Below, in pieces: positions 9,899-20,751 of a DNA stretch of 64,000 nt (the first letter of the stretch is position 1; every line of letters starts with the position of its first letter). Source of the stretch: Idiomarina sp. MD25a (GTDB lineage Bacteria; Pseudomonadota; Gammaproteobacteria; Enterobacterales; Alteromonadaceae); assembly GCF_001870515.1 (NCBI RefSeq), contig NZ_MDGT01000003.1:936842-1000841 (forward strand), read 5' to 3'. The notes beneath the pieces were generated by a model, which worked only from the letters and a program-made list of their open reading frames with translations, was not told the origin of the DNA and did no database searches. A program made the translations under genes and the position numbers.

Positions 9899-9926
9899 CT
9901 TGTAATTTTAGATACAGCCCCCAAAT
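9899..9926 (+). promoter_or_regulatory. Sigma32-type heat-shock promoter of dnaK
   Basis: CTTGTA (9899-9904), a 14-base spacer and CCCCAAAT (9919-9926) lie 70 bases before the dnaK ATG. The match is a little weaker than the grpE promoter but has the same layout, giving dnaK its own heat-shock start in addition to readthrough from grpE. Confidence 0.72.
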
Positions 9927-9996
9927 AACAGTTATCGAAATCATTAACGCTCAAACCAGAGCGGTTTGAACAGAATAGAAGTAGTGGAGATTAATT

Positions 9997-11922
9997 ATGG
10001 GTAAAATCATCGGCATTGACTTGGGTACAACAAACTCATGTGTCGCGGTTTTAGACGGCGGCAAACCTCGTGTTATTGAAAACGGTGAAGGGGATCGTAC
10101 AACCCCATCTGTCGTCGCGTTTACCGACGATGGCGAAACTTTGGTAGGTGCACCGGCGAAACGCCAAGCAGTCACTAACCCAAATAAAACCTTATTTGCG
10201 ATAAAGCGTTTGATTGGTCGTCGTTTCCAAGATGATGAAGTTCAGCGCGATATCGGCATCATGCCTTATAACATTGTCAAAGCTGACAATGGCGATGCGT
10301 GGGTAGAAATCGATGGTGATAAAAAAGCGCCACCGCAAATTTCTGCTGAAGTATTGAAGAAAATGAAGAAAACTGCAGAAGAGTTCTTGGGTGAGAAAGT
10401 CACCGAAGCGGTTATCACTGTGCCTGCATACTTCAACGATGCGCAGCGTCAGGCAACAAAAGACGCTGGTAAAATCGCAGGCTTAGAAGTTAAGCGTATC
10501 ATCAACGAGCCAACCGCTGCTGCACTGGCTTACGGCATGGACAAGAAGTCAGGCGACAACGTTATCGCTGTTTATGACTTAGGTGGCGGTACGTTCGATA
10601 TCTCGATCATCGAAATCGATGAAGTCGAAGGCGAGCATACCTTTGAAGTACTGGCGACGAACGGTGACACGCACTTAGGTGGTGAAGACTTTGATAACCG
10701 TTTGATCAACTATTTGGTTGAGCAGTTCGAGAAAGATCAAGGCATCGATTTACGTAAAGATCCGTTGGCGATGCAACGTCTGAAAGAAGCCGCTGAAAAA
10801 GCGAAAATCGAGCTGTCTTCTGCGCAACAAACGGAAGTCAACTTGCCATATATCACGGCTGATAACACCGGCCCTAAGCACTTAGCGATCAAAGTAACAC
10901 GCGCTAAATTAGAATCGTTGGTTGAAGACTTGATTAAGAAGTCGCTAGAGCCATTGAAGCAAGCGTTGGCTGATGCTGATATGTCAGTGAGCGATGTTAA
11001 AGACATCATTATGGTCGGTGGTCAAACACGTATGCCTAAAGTTCAACAGGCTGTGACTGACTTCTTTGGCAAAGAGCCTCGCCGTGACGTTAACCCTGAT
11101 GAAGCGGTTGCATTGGGTGCAGCTGTTCAAGCGGGTGTTTTACAAGGCGATGTGAAAGACGTATTGCTGCTTGACGTTTGTCCGCTGTCATTAGGTATCG
11201 AAACCATGGGCGGCGTGATGACCAAGCTGATCGAGAAAAACACTACGATTCCAACGAAAGAGTCGCAAACATTCTCGACTGCTGAAGACAATCAGTCGGC
11301 TGTAACGATTCATGTGTTGCAGGGTGAGCGTAAACGTTCAAGCGATAACAAGTCGTTAGGGCAGTTTAACTTAGAAGGTATTCGTGCAGCGGCACGTGGT
11401 GTTCCGCAAATCGAAGTGACCTTTGATATCGATGCCGACGGTATCCTGCACGTGTCAGCGAAAGACAAAGACACGGGTAAAGAGCAGAAGATCACCATCA
11501 AAGCTTCATCGGGTCTTGATGAGGACGAAGTCGAAAAAATGGTTAAAGACGCGGAAGCGCACGCTGAAGATGACAAGAAGTTTGAAGAGTTAGTGCAAGC
11601 GCGTAACCAAGCGGACGGCTTAGTACACGCAACGCGTAATCAGTTGAAAGAAGTCGGTGAAGCCTTGTCAGAAGATGACAAGAAAGCTATCGAAACCGCC
11701 TGCGACGAACTTGAGCAAGCTTCAAAAGATGGCGACAAAGAGGCCATTGAAGCGAAATCTCAAGCGTTAATGGAAGCTTCACAAAAACTGATGGAAGCAG
11801 CTCAGCAACAGCAAGCACAACAAGGTGGTGCAGAAGCAGGTGCAGAGCAAGCGCAGTCATCTAAAGATGACGACGTTGTTGACGCTGAGTTTGAGGAAGT
11901 GAAAGACGACGATAAGAAGTAA
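9997..11922 (+). CDS. dnaK: Molecular chaperone DnaK (Hsp70)
   Basis: 641 residues (E. coli 638). Nucleotide-binding domain: phosphate loop [10 protein letters not shown] (residues 4-13), [13 protein letters not shown], and [11 protein letters not shown]. Next come the linker [13 protein letters not shown], the beta substrate domain, and a helical lid ending in a Q/A-rich, acidic tail ([13 protein letters not shown]). It is an ATP-driven chaperone working with DnaJ and GrpE in the cytoplasm. The tail [13 protein letters not shown] resembles the conserved C-terminal motif of proteobacterial DnaK. Confidence 0.99.
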   Translation: MGKIIGIDLGTTNSCVAVLDGGKPRVIENGEGDRTTPSVVAFTDDGETLVGAPAKRQAVTNPNKTLFAIKRLIGRRFQDDEVQRDIGIMPYNIVKADNGDAWVEIDGDKKAPPQISAEVLKKMKKTAEEFLGEKVTEAVITVPAYFNDAQRQATKDAGKIAGLEVKRIINEPTAAALAYGMDKKSGDNVIAVYDLGGGTFDISIIEIDEVEGEHTFEVLATNGDTHLGGEDFDNRLINYLVEQFEKDQGIDLRKDPLAMQRLKEAAEKAKIELSSAQQTEVNLPYITADNTGPKHLAIKVTRAKLESLVEDLIKKSLEPLKQALADADMSVSDVKDIIMVGGQTRMPKVQQAVTDFFGKEPRRDVNPDEAVALGAAVQAGVLQGDVKDVLLLDVCPLSLGIETMGGVMTKLIEKNTTIPTKESQTFSTAEDNQSAVTIHVLQGERKRSSDNKSLGQFNLEGIRAAARGVPQIEVTFDIDADGILHVSAKDKDTGKEQKITIKASSGLDEDEVEKMVKDAEAHAEDDKKFEELVQARNQADGLVHATRNQLKEVGEALSEDDKKAIETACDELEQASKDGDKEAIEAKSQALMEASQKLMEAAQQQQAQQGGAEAGAEQAQSSKDDDVVDAEFEEVKDDDKK

Positions 11923-11947
11923 GCTTAACTAGGCAACTTCGATATCA

Positions 11948-11986
11948 ACACGGGTGTTGCCGAAAGGTAATGCCCGTGTATTTATT
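11948..11986 (+). terminator. Hairpin between dnaK and dnaJ, possible attenuator
   Basis: A 14-pair stem with two central G-T wobbles (arms 11948-11961 and 11966-11979; outer arms ACACGGG and CCCGTGT) closes on a GAAA tetraloop and is followed by ATTTATTTT. It can act as a partial terminator setting dnaJ below dnaK, or as an mRNA-stability or processing element. The T tract is interrupted, so full termination is unlikely. Confidence 0.6.
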
Positions 11987-12023
11987 TTAGACAGGTGTTA
12001 AATCACAAAAGAAGATTACGATT

Positions 12024-13172
12024 ATGGCGCAGGATTATTATCAGATTTTAGGTGTTGGCAAAGACGCCGATGAGAGAGATATTAAGAAAGCCTACAAGCG
12101 GATGGCGATGAAATATCACCCCGACCGCACAAAAGGTGATAAGGAACTAGAAGCCAAGTTTAAAGAAATTAAACAGGCTTACGAAGTGTTATCGGATCCA
12201 CAAAAACGCCAGATGTATGATCAATATGGGCACGAAGCGTTTCAACAGGCGCGCCAAGGTGGCGGGGCTGGCGCCGGTGGTTTCGGTGGCGGTGGTGCCG
12301 ATTTTGCTGATATCTTTGGCGATGTATTTGGTGATATTTTTGGTGGCGGCCGCCGCCAGCAAGCGCGTCCTCAGCGCGGTGCGGACTTACGTTACAACCT
12401 AGAAATGTCGCTAGAAGATGCGGTGAAGGGCAAAGAAGTCGAATTGCAGATTCCGACCATGGTCGAGTGTGGTGACTGCGATGGTTCAGGTGCGAAAAAA
12501 GGCACACGACCAGAAACCTGTGGTCACTGTCACGGCTCTGGTCAGATTCAAATGCGTCAGGGCTTCTTTGCTGTGCAGCAGGCGTGTCCGCATTGCCGTG
12601 GTACGGGATCTATCATCAAAGACCCATGTAATACCTGCCATGGTCAGGGTCGCGTTGAAAAAACCAAAAAGCTATCGGTTAAAATTCCTGCAGGCGTGGA
12701 TACCGGTGATCGTATTCGTTTAGCGAACGAAGGTGAAGCTGGAGAAAAAGGTGCGCCAGCAGGCGACTTATACGTTCAGGTGCATGTACGTGAACATCCT
12801 ATTTTTGCGCGGGATGGTAACAATTTATATTGCGAAGTACCGGTGAGCTTTACCAAAGCGGCACTGGGTGGCGAAATTGAGGTTCCGACCTTAGAAGGTA
12901 AGGTCAAACTGAAAGTGCCTAAAGAGACTCAAACGGGCAAACATTTCCGCTTACGTGGTAAGGGCGTTAAGTCAGTTCGTACGGGGGCTGTCGGCGATCT
13001 GATTTGTAAAGTGGTTATCGAAACGCCGGTCAATTTATCCTCACGTCAACGTGAGTTGCTCGATGAACTTGAGAGTTCGATGGGGCAAGGTGATGAAGCG
13101 GCCAAGTTCAGACCGAAAGAAAAAGGCTTCTTTGACGGTGTTAAACAATTTTTTGATGACTTGCGTAGCTAA
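12024..13172 (+). CDS. dnaJ: Chaperone DnaJ (Hsp40)
   Basis: 382 residues, class I. The J domain carries HPD (residues 32-34), followed by a G/F-rich linker (about 75-112). The zinc-binding region has four CxxCxGxG repeats ([32 protein letters not shown]). Two C-terminal substrate domains follow. It delivers unfolded clients to DnaK and stimulates ATP hydrolysis. It follows dnaK by 101 bases with a hairpin in between. Confidence 0.99.
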   Translation: MAQDYYQILGVGKDADERDIKKAYKRMAMKYHPDRTKGDKELEAKFKEIKQAYEVLSDPQKRQMYDQYGHEAFQQARQGGGAGAGGFGGGGADFADIFGDVFGDIFGGGRRQQARPQRGADLRYNLEMSLEDAVKGKEVELQIPTMVECGDCDGSGAKKGTRPETCGHCHGSGQIQMRQGFFAVQQACPHCRGTGSIIKDPCNTCHGQGRVEKTKKLSVKIPAGVDTGDRIRLANEGEAGEKGAPAGDLYVQVHVREHPIFARDGNNLYCEVPVSFTKAALGGEIEVPTLEGKVKLKVPKETQTGKHFRLRGKGVKSVRTGAVGDLICKVVIETPVNLSSRQRELLDELESSMGQGDEAAKFRPKEKGFFDGVKQFFDDLRS

Positions 13173-13223
13173 GGCTAATATCGTTAGTAAGTAGTATCAA
13201 TTGTTTTGCCCTAAGGAGGCATT

Positions 13224-14039
13224 ATGCGGGCTTGGAAAATAGCGGCTTTGACACTTGCGACTGTTGCAGTTGTCAGTTGTTCAAAGTCGCCCACAGGGCG
13301 TTCTCAGTTAGCTTTTTTACCTGAAGGTCAGCTAAACCAGATGGGTGAGCAGTCTTATGAACAGATGAAAGCCGAGACGCCAATTAGTGACGACCCTGCT
13401 ATCAATGCGTATGTCCAGTGTGTCAGTCATGCATTGATTGATGTGTTACCTGAGCCTTATAGCAAGGCTGATTGGGAAATCACTGTATTCGATCAAGATA
13501 CCGTAAATGCCTTCGCGTTGCCGGGTAACAACATCGGCGTTTATCGTGGGTTATTAGATGTTGCAGAAAACCAACATCAGTTGGCCGCCGTGATTGGTCA
13601 TGAGATTGGTCACGTGATTGCGCAACATAGTAATGAGCGGGTATCGAGCAATATGGCTGTTGGTGCAGGCTTGCAACTCGGCGCCATTTTTGCCAATCAA
13701 GAGCTGGAGAGCGAAAACGCAGCGTTACTGATGAGTGCACTGGGGATTGGTGCGCAAGTAGGTATTTTGTTGCCTTACAGTCGAACGCATGAGTCTGAAG
13801 CCGACCAGTTGGGACTCGACTATATGGCGGATGCAGGTTTTAAACCGATTGAAGCCGCTGATCTGTGGCGTAACATGGCTAAGCAATCGAAAGGCGCTCC
13901 GCCAGAATTACTATCAACGCACCCATCACCGCAAACGCGGATTGATGCCATAGAAGATTATGCGCCGAGCCTAAGCGCGCGAGTACAACAAGCCCATCAA
14001 CAAGGTCACAACCCGACTTGTGAGAAGCCTTCTTCGTGA
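13224..14039 (+). CDS. M48-family metallopeptidase lipoprotein
   Basis: 271 residues. Lipoprotein signal with lipidated C19 (VVSCSKS). The zinc motif HEIGH (H126, E127, H130) and third ligand E192 in HESEADQLG define family M48. The short single-domain form resembles E. coli LoiP/YggG, a periplasmic outer-membrane lipoprotein protease, rather than the TPR-bearing BepA. The RBS TAAGGAGG lies just before the ATG. It follows dnaJ by 51 bases with no terminator between and a strong terminator after, so it is probably cotranscribed with the chaperones. Substrate unknown. Confidence 0.9.
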   Translation: MRAWKIAALTLATVAVVSCSKSPTGRSQLAFLPEGQLNQMGEQSYEQMKAETPISDDPAINAYVQCVSHALIDVLPEPYSKADWEITVFDQDTVNAFALPGNNIGVYRGLLDVAENQHQLAAVIGHEIGHVIAQHSNERVSSNMAVGAGLQLGAIFANQELESENAALLMSALGIGAQVGILLPYSRTHESEADQLGLDYMADAGFKPIEAADLWRNMAKQSKGAPPELLSTHPSPQTRIDAIEDYAPSLSARVQQAHQQGHNPTCEKPSS

Positions 14040-14044
14040 TTGAT

Positions 14045-14080
14045 AAGACCAAGCCAAATTCGCTTTGGCTTGGTCTTTTA
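14045..14080 (+). terminator. Rho-independent terminator after the M48 peptidase gene
   Basis: Perfect 14-pair stem (14045-14058 with 14064-14077), a five-base loop, and TTTT at the 3' side. It closes the grpE-dnaK-dnaJ-peptidase group. Confidence 0.92.
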
Positions 14081-14163
14081 GTTATATGCTAGTCAAAAAT
14101 TTTCTTTCGCTGGCCGACTGATTAGCGCTAGATTATCCGCATTTTTCTCAACGCGGACGTTCT

Positions 14164-15402
14164 ATGTTTAAATTCTGGTTTAATATTCCATTTTGGCAAC
14201 GCGTACTGGGTGCATTTGTTTTAGGTGCGTTGATAGGTGCATTGTTTCCAGAGGTTGGACAAGCACTTAAGCCGTTGGGCGACCTGTTTATTCGTGCAAT
14301 CAAGATGCTGGTGGCACCGCTTATATTTTGCGCCATCGTCAGTGCAATTACCGATTTAAACGATGGCCAAAAGCTAGGACGTTTAGGGGCTAAAACGATT
14401 GGCATGTTCATGCTGACGGCCATTATCGCCAGCGCTATCGGCCTGACTCTGGGTACGCTTATCGATATGAGCCCGGCTCAAGCGCTCACCGCAACAGAAC
14501 AAACCGAAAAAGTCATTCCGAGCGTCTCACAAGTACTACTTAACTTTGTACCAACTAATCCATTTGCTGCGCTAAGTGAAGGCAATGTGCTTCAAATTGT
14601 TGTTTTTGCAGCGATCATCGGTGTTGCAATACAGAAGTTGGGCGAACCTGCCGAACCGGTACGTCGAGTGATTAAATCGGGTGCTGAGTTGATGTACCAG
14701 GTCACTCGCATGGTCTTACAACTTACACCGCTTGGCGTTTTAGGCTTAATGGCGTGGGTGATCGGTGAATACGGCATTGCAAGTTTATTGCCTTTGGCCA
14801 AATTCGTTGGCGTGATCTATTTAGCGGTGCTGATCCACATTGTGGTGGTTTACGGTGGCTTTATCCGCACCATGGGAGGCATGAGTACTTGGCAATTTTT
14901 CCGAGCCGTGTTTGATGCACAAGTCGTTGCCTTTACAACCTGTAGTTCATTTGGTTCCTTGCCGGCGGCACACCGTGCCGTCACTGAACGCTTGGGCGTG
15001 TCGAAAGATTACGCGAGTTTTGTGTTGCCACTCGGAGCCACTATTAATATGGACGGTTGTGGCGGAATTTATCCCGCCGTGGCAAGCATTTTTATTGCTA
15101 ACCTGTATGGCATTCCGCTCGATTGGATGGACTATGGCTTAATCATGATGACAGCGACCTTGGCGTCGGTTGGAACAGCGGGGGTACCGGGTACTGCATT
15201 AGTGATGTTAACGGTCACGTTAAATGCCGTTGGCTTACCGCTCGAGGGAATCGCTTTTATTGCCGCAATTGACCGCATCATCGACATGGCGCGCACCATG
15301 ACTAATGTCACCGGCGATATGATGGTGGCACGCGTAGTTGCGCGTAGCGAAAACTTATTGCAGGATAACAGCACTTATAAGGAAGCTAGAGAAAGCGCAT
15401 GA
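14164..15402 (+). CDS. Dicarboxylate/amino acid:cation symporter (DAACS family)
   Basis: 412 residues, inner membrane, with many hydrophobic helices. Family motifs: KMLVAPLIFCAIVSAI, the hairpin motif SSFGSLPAA (usually SS(S/N)(G/S)TLP), NMDG, GTAGVPGTA, and DRIIDMARTMTNVTGD in place of the usual DRxxdxxRTxxNVxGD. It couples uptake of C4-dicarboxylates or glutamate/aspartate to Na+ or H+. After NMDG the sequence is CGGIYPA rather than the common TALY, so the substrate may differ from GltP/DctA. Its stop overlaps the dapB start by four bases (ATGA), suggesting coupling. Confidence 0.92.
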   Translation: MFKFWFNIPFWQRVLGAFVLGALIGALFPEVGQALKPLGDLFIRAIKMLVAPLIFCAIVSAITDLNDGQKLGRLGAKTIGMFMLTAIIASAIGLTLGTLIDMSPAQALTATEQTEKVIPSVSQVLLNFVPTNPFAALSEGNVLQIVVFAAIIGVAIQKLGEPAEPVRRVIKSGAELMYQVTRMVLQLTPLGVLGLMAWVIGEYGIASLLPLAKFVGVIYLAVLIHIVVVYGGFIRTMGGMSTWQFFRAVFDAQVVAFTTCSSFGSLPAAHRAVTERLGVSKDYASFVLPLGATINMDGCGGIYPAVASIFIANLYGIPLDWMDYGLIMMTATLASVGTAGVPGTALVMLTVTLNAVGLPLEGIAFIAAIDRIIDMARTMTNVTGDMMVARVVARSENLLQDNSTYKEARESA

Positions 15403-16187
15403 AATTAGGTGTATTGGGCGCCAGTGGGCGTATGGGACAACAAATTATTAAATATGCCGAGGCTTATGGTTTTGATGTGTCGCATGCTTTCGTAAGCAAG
15501 CAGAGTCGTTCGCTCGGTAGCCCCGTGGGTGAAACTCACTTTCGTCATGTAGCAGAGGCGAGTGATGCGCCTGACGTATTAATTGACTTTAGCCTACCCA
15601 ACGCGCTGGAAGAAAACTTGGCTTATGCACAAACCCATCAATGCCCGATTGTCGTTTGCACCACCGGACTCGATGCCGCGCAACAGCACCTACTTCAGGA
15701 TACAGCGCAGAAAGTAGCCACACTACATGCGCGTAACACCAGTTTGGGTGTGGCACTGATGGAGCAACTAACGCGCATCGCAGCAGGCGCGTTTAAAGAC
15801 GCAGATATCGAAATTTTCGAAGCGCACCATCGACACAAAAAGGATGGGCCATCAGGCACTGCTTTAGCACTAGGCGAGGCGGCAGCACTCGGTAGAAAAG
15901 TTAGGTTTGAGATCGTTAATGATGGCATTCGGGGTGATGGTGAGCGTAGCGAACAGGGTATAGGATTCAGTGTATTACGCGCTGCCGATATTGTCGGTGA
16001 GCATCAAGTTTGGTTGGCGCAAGCTGGAGAGCGTATCGAATTGTCACACCGCGTGAGTGACCGTCGCATTTTTGCTGAGGGCGCGTTGCGCGCGGCAAAG
16101 TGGCTAACGGCTCAGGCGCCAGGCGAGTGCTATCGAATGGCTGATGTGCTGGATTTAAAAAAGCAACTTGCGCAACTGTTTGATTAA
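15399..16187 (+). CDS. dapB: 4-hydroxy-tetrahydrodipicolinate reductase
   Basis: 262 residues. N-terminal Rossmann motif GASGRMGQ (residues 8-15) binds NAD(P)H. The catalytic region EAHHRHKKDGPSGTA holds H143/H144 and K147. It catalyses a step of the diaminopimelate/lysine route, feeding peptidoglycan and lysine synthesis. It lies upstream of carAB as in many gammaproteobacteria. Its ATG overlaps the symporter stop. Confidence 0.97.
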   Translation: MKLGVLGASGRMGQQIIKYAEAYGFDVSHAFVSKQSRSLGSPVGETHFRHVAEASDAPDVLIDFSLPNALEENLAYAQTHQCPIVVCTTGLDAAQQHLLQDTAQKVATLHARNTSLGVALMEQLTRIAAGAFKDADIEIFEAHHRHKKDGPSGTALALGEAAALGRKVRFEIVNDGIRGDGERSEQGIGFSVLRAADIVGEHQVWLAQAGERIELSHRVSDRRIFAEGALRAAKWLTAQAPGECYRMADVLDLKKQLAQLFD

Positions 16188-16196
16188 AAACAGCGC

Positions 16197-16225
16197 TGGA
16201 CGCTACGTAAAAAAAGACGTACAAT
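16197..16225 (+). promoter_or_regulatory. Candidate sigma70 promoter of carAB
   Basis: TGGACG (16197-16202), 17-base spacer, TACAAT (16220-16225), directly after the dapB stop. Transcription from it would give a leader of about 120 bases before carA that contains the terminator-like hairpin at 16294-16336. Confidence 0.5.
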
Positions 16226-16293
16226 ACGGTCAATTTGCCTGATGTTAGTCATCTGCTAATTTCAGTGAGCAAAGAACGCGCGGTAAGGACCTT

Positions 16294-16336
16294 AAACGGG
16301 GAAGTCAACTTTGTATTGATTCACCCGTTTTTTTAT
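16294..16336 (+). terminator. Terminator-like hairpin in the carA leader (putative attenuator)
   Basis: Arms AAACGGG (16294-16300) and CCCGTTT (16324-16330), an inner stem AGTCAA/TTGATT after a two-base mismatch, a seven-base loop, and an unbroken T run. It ends 15 bases before the carA TTG, so it must be bypassed to express carA from the upstream promoter. No convincing leader peptide is seen: the only short ORF starting at an ATG (16242) has five codons. Confidence 0.65.
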
Positions 16337-16351
16337 GTACGGAGGTTGCCC

Positions 16352-17497
16352 TTGAGTATTTTAGCGAGTCAATCCGCTAACCGAGCCATACTGGTGTTAG
16401 CCGACGGCACCATCTTTCATGGCACAGCGATTGGAGCCGAAGGTTCCGCTGTTGGAGAAGTCGTCTTTAACACAGCCATGACAGGCTACCAAGAAATTCT
16501 AACTGACCCCTCATACACTGAACAACTCGTCACCCTGACATACCCCCACATTGGCAATACTGGCACCAACAACGAAGATGAAGAATCCCCCGAAGTGTGG
16601 GCGAAAGGCTTGATCATTCGTGATAACGCTTTAAAAGCCAGTAGCTTTCGTAAGCAAGAGACTTTGACAGAATATTTGCAACGTCACAATGTAGTGGGTA
16701 TTGCTGATATTGACACGCGTAAGCTGACGCGAATTTTGCGCGAAAAAGGTGCGCAAAATGGTTGCATTATGGCCGGAGCCATCGACGAAGAAAAAGCATT
16801 GAAATTAGCCCGCGAGTTCCCAGGTCTTAAAGGCATGGATTTGGCTAAAGTTGTGTCTTGCAAAGAAACGCATGCTTGGACCGAGGGGAGTTGGCAACTT
16901 GGCGAAGGACATACCTCACCTGCGCAAGATAAATTCCATGTCGTCGCATACGACTATGGTTGCAAACAGAATATTCTAAGACTGCTCGCGGATCGCGGCT
17001 GTCGCATCACGGTGGTCCCGGCTCAAACTTCAGCTGATGAGGTGATGGCGTTAAACCCAGACGGGGTATTCTTATCCAATGGACCGGGTGACCCAGAACC
17101 TTGCGATTACGCGATTGAAGCAATTAGAACGTTACTCGATAAAGACATCCCTATTTTTGGTATCTGTTTGGGTCACCAATTACTTGGTATCGCCAGTGGC
17201 GCTAAATCGAGCAAAATGAAGTTTGGCCACCATGGTGCAAACCATCCGGTACAAGACGTTCGCACTAAGCGCGTGATGATTACCAGTCAAAACCACGGTT
17301 TTGCGGTAGACGAAACGAGCTTGCCGGATAATATTGAGGTGACTCACGTGTCATTGTTCGATGGCACCCTGCAAGGCATGCGCAGAACCGATAAGCCCGC
17401 ATTTAGCTTTCAGGGGCATCCGGAGGCGAGCCCAGGCCCACATGATGCAGATGCGCTCTTTGATCACTTTATCGAATTAATGCAAGCACGCGCTTAA
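16352..17497 (+). CDS. carA: Carbamoyl-phosphate synthase small (glutaminase) subunit
   Basis: 381 residues from a TTG at 16352 (E. coli 382). The frame extends upstream without a stop to 16235, but the TTG has a GGAGG ribosome-binding site six bases before it and gives the family length. Class I glutamine amidotransferase: nucleophile C272 in [11 protein letters not shown]356 and E358 in GHPEASPGP. It hydrolyses glutamine and channels ammonia to CarB for arginine and pyrimidine synthesis. Confidence 0.96.
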   Translation: MSILASQSANRAILVLADGTIFHGTAIGAEGSAVGEVVFNTAMTGYQEILTDPSYTEQLVTLTYPHIGNTGTNNEDEESPEVWAKGLIIRDNALKASSFRKQETLTEYLQRHNVVGIADIDTRKLTRILREKGAQNGCIMAGAIDEEKALKLAREFPGLKGMDLAKVVSCKETHAWTEGSWQLGEGHTSPAQDKFHVVAYDYGCKQNILRLLADRGCRITVVPAQTSADEVMALNPDGVFLSNGPGDPEPCDYAIEAIRTLLDKDIPIFGICLGHQLLGIASGAKSSKMKFGHHGANHPVQDVRTKRVMITSQNHGFAVDETSLPDNIEVTHVSLFDGTLQGMRRTDKPAFSFQGHPEASPGPHDADALFDHFIELMQARA

Positions 17498-17526
17498 ACT
17501 AGTGCAGCAAAGGATAGAACGAAACT

Positions 17527-20500
17527 ATGCCAAAACGTACTGACATAAAAAGCATTCTGATTCTTGGTGCAGGACCGATAGTCATCGGTCAAGCCTGTGA
17601 GTTTGATTACTCGGGTGCACAGGCATGTAAGGCGCTGCGCGAAGAGGGGTACCGAGTGATTTTGGTGAACTCGAACCCGGCGACGATCATGACTGACCCA
17701 GAAATGGCTGATGCAACCTATATCGAGCCGATTCACTGGGAAGTGGTCGAAAAAATTATTGAGCGTGAGCGCCCCGATGCGATTTTGCCAACCATGGGCG
17801 GTCAAACTGCACTGAACTGTGCGCTTGATCTTGATCGTCATGGTGTATTAGACCGCTTTAAAGTCGAAATGATTGGCGCCAATGCCGATGCTATCGACAA
17901 AGCGGAAAACCGTGACCGCTTCGATAAAGCGATGAAAAAGATTGGTTTAGAGACGCCGAATGCTGAAATGGCCCACAGCATGGAAGAGGCGTTTGACGTA
18001 CTTGACCGTCTTGGCTTCCCATGCATTATCCGCCCATCGTTTACTATGGGGGGGAGCGGTGGTGGTATCGCTTACAACCGTGAAGAATTTGAGGAAATTT
18101 GTCGACGCGGCCTGGATTTATCGCCTACTAACGAACTACTGATTGATGAATCGCTGTTAGGTTGGAAAGAATACGAAATGGAAGTGGTCCGTGATAAAAG
18201 CGACAACTGCATTATCGTATGTACCATTGAAAACTTTGATCCAATGGGTATCCACACCGGTGATTCGATCACCGTTGCACCGGCTCAAACATTGACTGAC
18301 AAAGAGTTTCAGTTGATGCGTGATGCGGCAATGGCGGTATTGCGTGAAATTGGTGTTGAGACCGGTGGTTCAAACGTACAGTTCGGCTTGAACCCTGACA
18401 CCGGCCGCATGGTGATCATTGAAATGAATCCGCGCGTGTCACGTTCGTCAGCGCTCGCCTCGAAAGCAACAGGCTTCCCAATTGCGAAAGTCGCCGCCAA
18501 ACTTGCGGTGGGCTATACGCTGGATGAACTCGAGAACGAAATTACCGGCGGTGTGACCCCAGCATCGTTTGAACCAGCGTTAGATTACGTTGTGACTAAG
18601 ATCCCTCGTTTTAACTTTGAGAAGTTCGCTAACTGTAACGATCGCTTAACCACTCAGATGAAATCGGTGGGTGAGGTGATGGCGATTGGTCGTAACTTCC
18701 AAGAATCGATGCAAAAAGCATTGCGCGGCCTTGAACTGGGCGCCAATGGCTTTGATAGCATGGTTGATTTAAGTAGCGATGAAGCGCGCGGCAAAGTTAT
18801 CCGTGAGCTGAAAGAGCCGGGTGCGGAGCGAATTTGGTACATTGGTGATGCATTCCGCTTAGGCATGACCGTGCGCGAAGTGTTTGAATTAACGCGTATT
18901 GACGAATGGTATCTGATTCAGATTGAAGAGCTTATCAAGCTTGAAGAAGAGCTGGATGCATTGGGACTTGCAGGCATGAATGAACATGTCATGCGTGCAC
19001 TCAAGCGTCGCGGTTTCTCGGATGAACGTATTGCTGATGTATTGCATGTTAGCGAATCAGAGGTTCGTAAACGTCGCCACAAGCTAGGAATCCATCCCGT
19101 TTATAAACGCGTGGATACCTGTGCGGCTGAGTTTGCCTCGAGCACTGCTTATATGTACTCAAGCTATGATGATGAATGCGAAGCAGACGTCTCGGATCGC
19201 GACAAAATCATGGTGATTGGTGGCGGTCCTAATCGCATTGGCCAAGGTATCGAATTTGATTACTGCTGTGTTCATGCGGCACTGGCATTACGTGAAGATG
19301 GTTACGAAACCATCATGGTTAACTGTAACCCAGAAACCGTATCAACTGATTATGACACTTCTGACCGGTTATACTTTGAGCCGATCACCTTAGAAGATGT
19401 GTTGGAGATCGTGCGTATCGAACAGCCTAAAGGTGTTATTGTGCAATACGGTGGTCAGACGCCGCTTAAACTTGCGCGTGCGCTTGAGGCGAACGGTGTG
19501 CCGATTATTGGTACATCGCCTGATGCGATTGACCGCTCGGAAGATCGCGAACGTTTCCAAGCTGCGGTTAACCGTTTGAAGCTGAAGCAACCAGAAAACT
19601 CGACGGTTACTGGTATTTCAGAAGCGTTAACTGAAGCCAAACGTATTGGTTATCCGCTCGTTGTGCGTCCCTCATATGTACTGGGTGGTCGAGCGATGGA
19701 AATTGTCTATGATGAGCAAGACTTGACGCGTTATCTTACGGATGCGGTGAAAGTATCGAATGATGCACCGGTATTGCTCGATCGTTTCTTGGACAATGCT
19801 ATCGAAGTTGATGTTGACGCTATTTGCGACGGCGAGGATGTGTTGATTGGCGGTATCATGCAGCATATCGAAGAAGCAGGTGTTCACTCCGGTGATTCAG
19901 CATGCTCACTACCACCTTACTCATTAAGTGACATCATTCAAGCACAGTTACGCGAACAAATCCGTAAGCTCGCGTTTGAGCTGAATGTAAAAGGCTTAAT
20001 GAATGCCCAGTTCGCAGTTAAAGATGATGAAATTTATCTCATCGAAGTGAACCCTCGCGCAGCGCGAACCGTACCTTTTGTTTCGAAGGCGACGGGTGTA
20101 CCGCTTGCTAAAGTCGCTGCCCGTGTAATGGTGGGTCAATCATTGAAACAGCAAGGTTACACGAGCGAAGTCATTCCACCTTATTATTCAGTAAAGGAAG
20201 TTGTCATTCCTTTTGCTAAGTTCCAAGGTGTTGATCCGATTCGCGGACCGGAAATGCGCTCGACTGGTGAGGTAATGGGCGTCGGTGAAAGCTTTGAAGA
20301 AGCTTACGCCAAAGCCAACCTCGGTGCAGGCGCTGCGCTTGCTAAGAAAGGTAAGGCGCTGATTTCTGTCCGTGATAGTGACAAGCGACGTTTAATGGAT
20401 CTTGCACGTGGCTTGTTGGCGCTCGGGTTTAAATTGGAAGCGACCCGCGGTACTGCTAAAATGTTAGCAGAAGAGGGCATTGACTGCTCGGTAGTCAATA

Positions 20501-20751
20501 AACTACAAGAGGGTCGCCCGAACATCGTGGATGCGATTAAAAATGGCGAATATAGTTACATCATTAATACCGTCGAGGGCCGTCAAGCCATCGAGGATTC
20601 GGTTTATATTCGTCGCGAGGCATTGTTAAACAAAGTAATTTATACCACGACGCTGAACGCAGCATTCGCGACCGTGAAAGCGAACACGGCAGATGACCGT
20701 GCGCGTGTCAGTTCGGTACAAGAATTACATAAAAGGGTTGCATTAGTATGA
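17527..20751 (+). CDS. carB: Carbamoyl-phosphate synthase large subunit
   Basis: 1074 residues (E. coli 1073). Two homologous ATP-grasp halves are visible: [13 protein letters not shown] and [13 protein letters not shown] in the first, [15 protein letters not shown] and [14 protein letters not shown] in the second. Each half also has an [22 protein letters not shown] element. The C-terminal allosteric domain follows. It makes carbamoyl phosphate from bicarbonate, ammonia and two ATP. Its stop overlaps the greA start (ATGA). Confidence 0.98.
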   Translation: MPKRTDIKSILILGAGPIVIGQACEFDYSGAQACKALREEGYRVILVNSNPATIMTDPEMADATYIEPIHWEVVEKIIERERPDAILPTMGGQTALNCALDLDRHGVLDRFKVEMIGANADAIDKAENRDRFDKAMKKIGLETPNAEMAHSMEEAFDVLDRLGFPCIIRPSFTMGGSGGGIAYNREEFEEICRRGLDLSPTNELLIDESLLGWKEYEMEVVRDKSDNCIIVCTIENFDPMGIHTGDSITVAPAQTLTDKEFQLMRDAAMAVLREIGVETGGSNVQFGLNPDTGRMVIIEMNPRVSRSSALASKATGFPIAKVAAKLAVGYTLDELENEITGGVTPASFEPALDYVVTKIPRFNFEKFANCNDRLTTQMKSVGEVMAIGRNFQESMQKALRGLELGANGFDSMVDLSSDEARGKVIRELKEPGAERIWYIGDAFRLGMTVREVFELTRIDEWYLIQIEELIKLEEELDALGLAGMNEHVMRALKRRGFSDERIADVLHVSESEVRKRRHKLGIHPVYKRVDTCAAEFASSTAYMYSSYDDECEADVSDRDKIMVIGGGPNRIGQGIEFDYCCVHAALALREDGYETIMVNCNPETVSTDYDTSDRLYFEPITLEDVLEIVRIEQPKGVIVQYGGQTPLKLARALEANGVPIIGTSPDAIDRSEDRERFQAAVNRLKLKQPENSTVTGISEALTEAKRIGYPLVVRPSYVLGGRAMEIVYDEQDLTRYLTDAVKVSNDAPVLLDRFLDNAIEVDVDAICDGEDVLIGGIMQHIEEAGVHSGDSACSLPPYSLSDIIQAQLREQIRKLAFELNVKGLMNAQFAVKDDEIYLIEVNPRAARTVPFVSKATGVPLAKVAARVMVGQSLKQQGYTSEVIPPYYSVKEVVIPFAKFQGVDPIRGPEMRSTGEVMGVGESFEEAYAKANLGAGAALAKKGKALISVRDSDKRRLMDLARGLLALGFKLEATRGTAKMLAEEGIDCSVVNKLQEGRPNIVDAIKNGEYSYIINTVEGRQAIEDSVYIRREALLNKVIYTTTLNAAFATVKANTADDRARVSSVQELHKRVALV

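Noticed and set aside
12169-12507. 112-codon minus-strand frame over dnaJ
   Set aside because: Antisense of the G/F-rich and zinc regions; no start signal or family.
16235-16351. N-terminal extension of carA from 16235
   Set aside because: It would be translated through the promoter/attenuator leader and adds residues not found in CarA; a GGAGG-backed TTG gives the family length.
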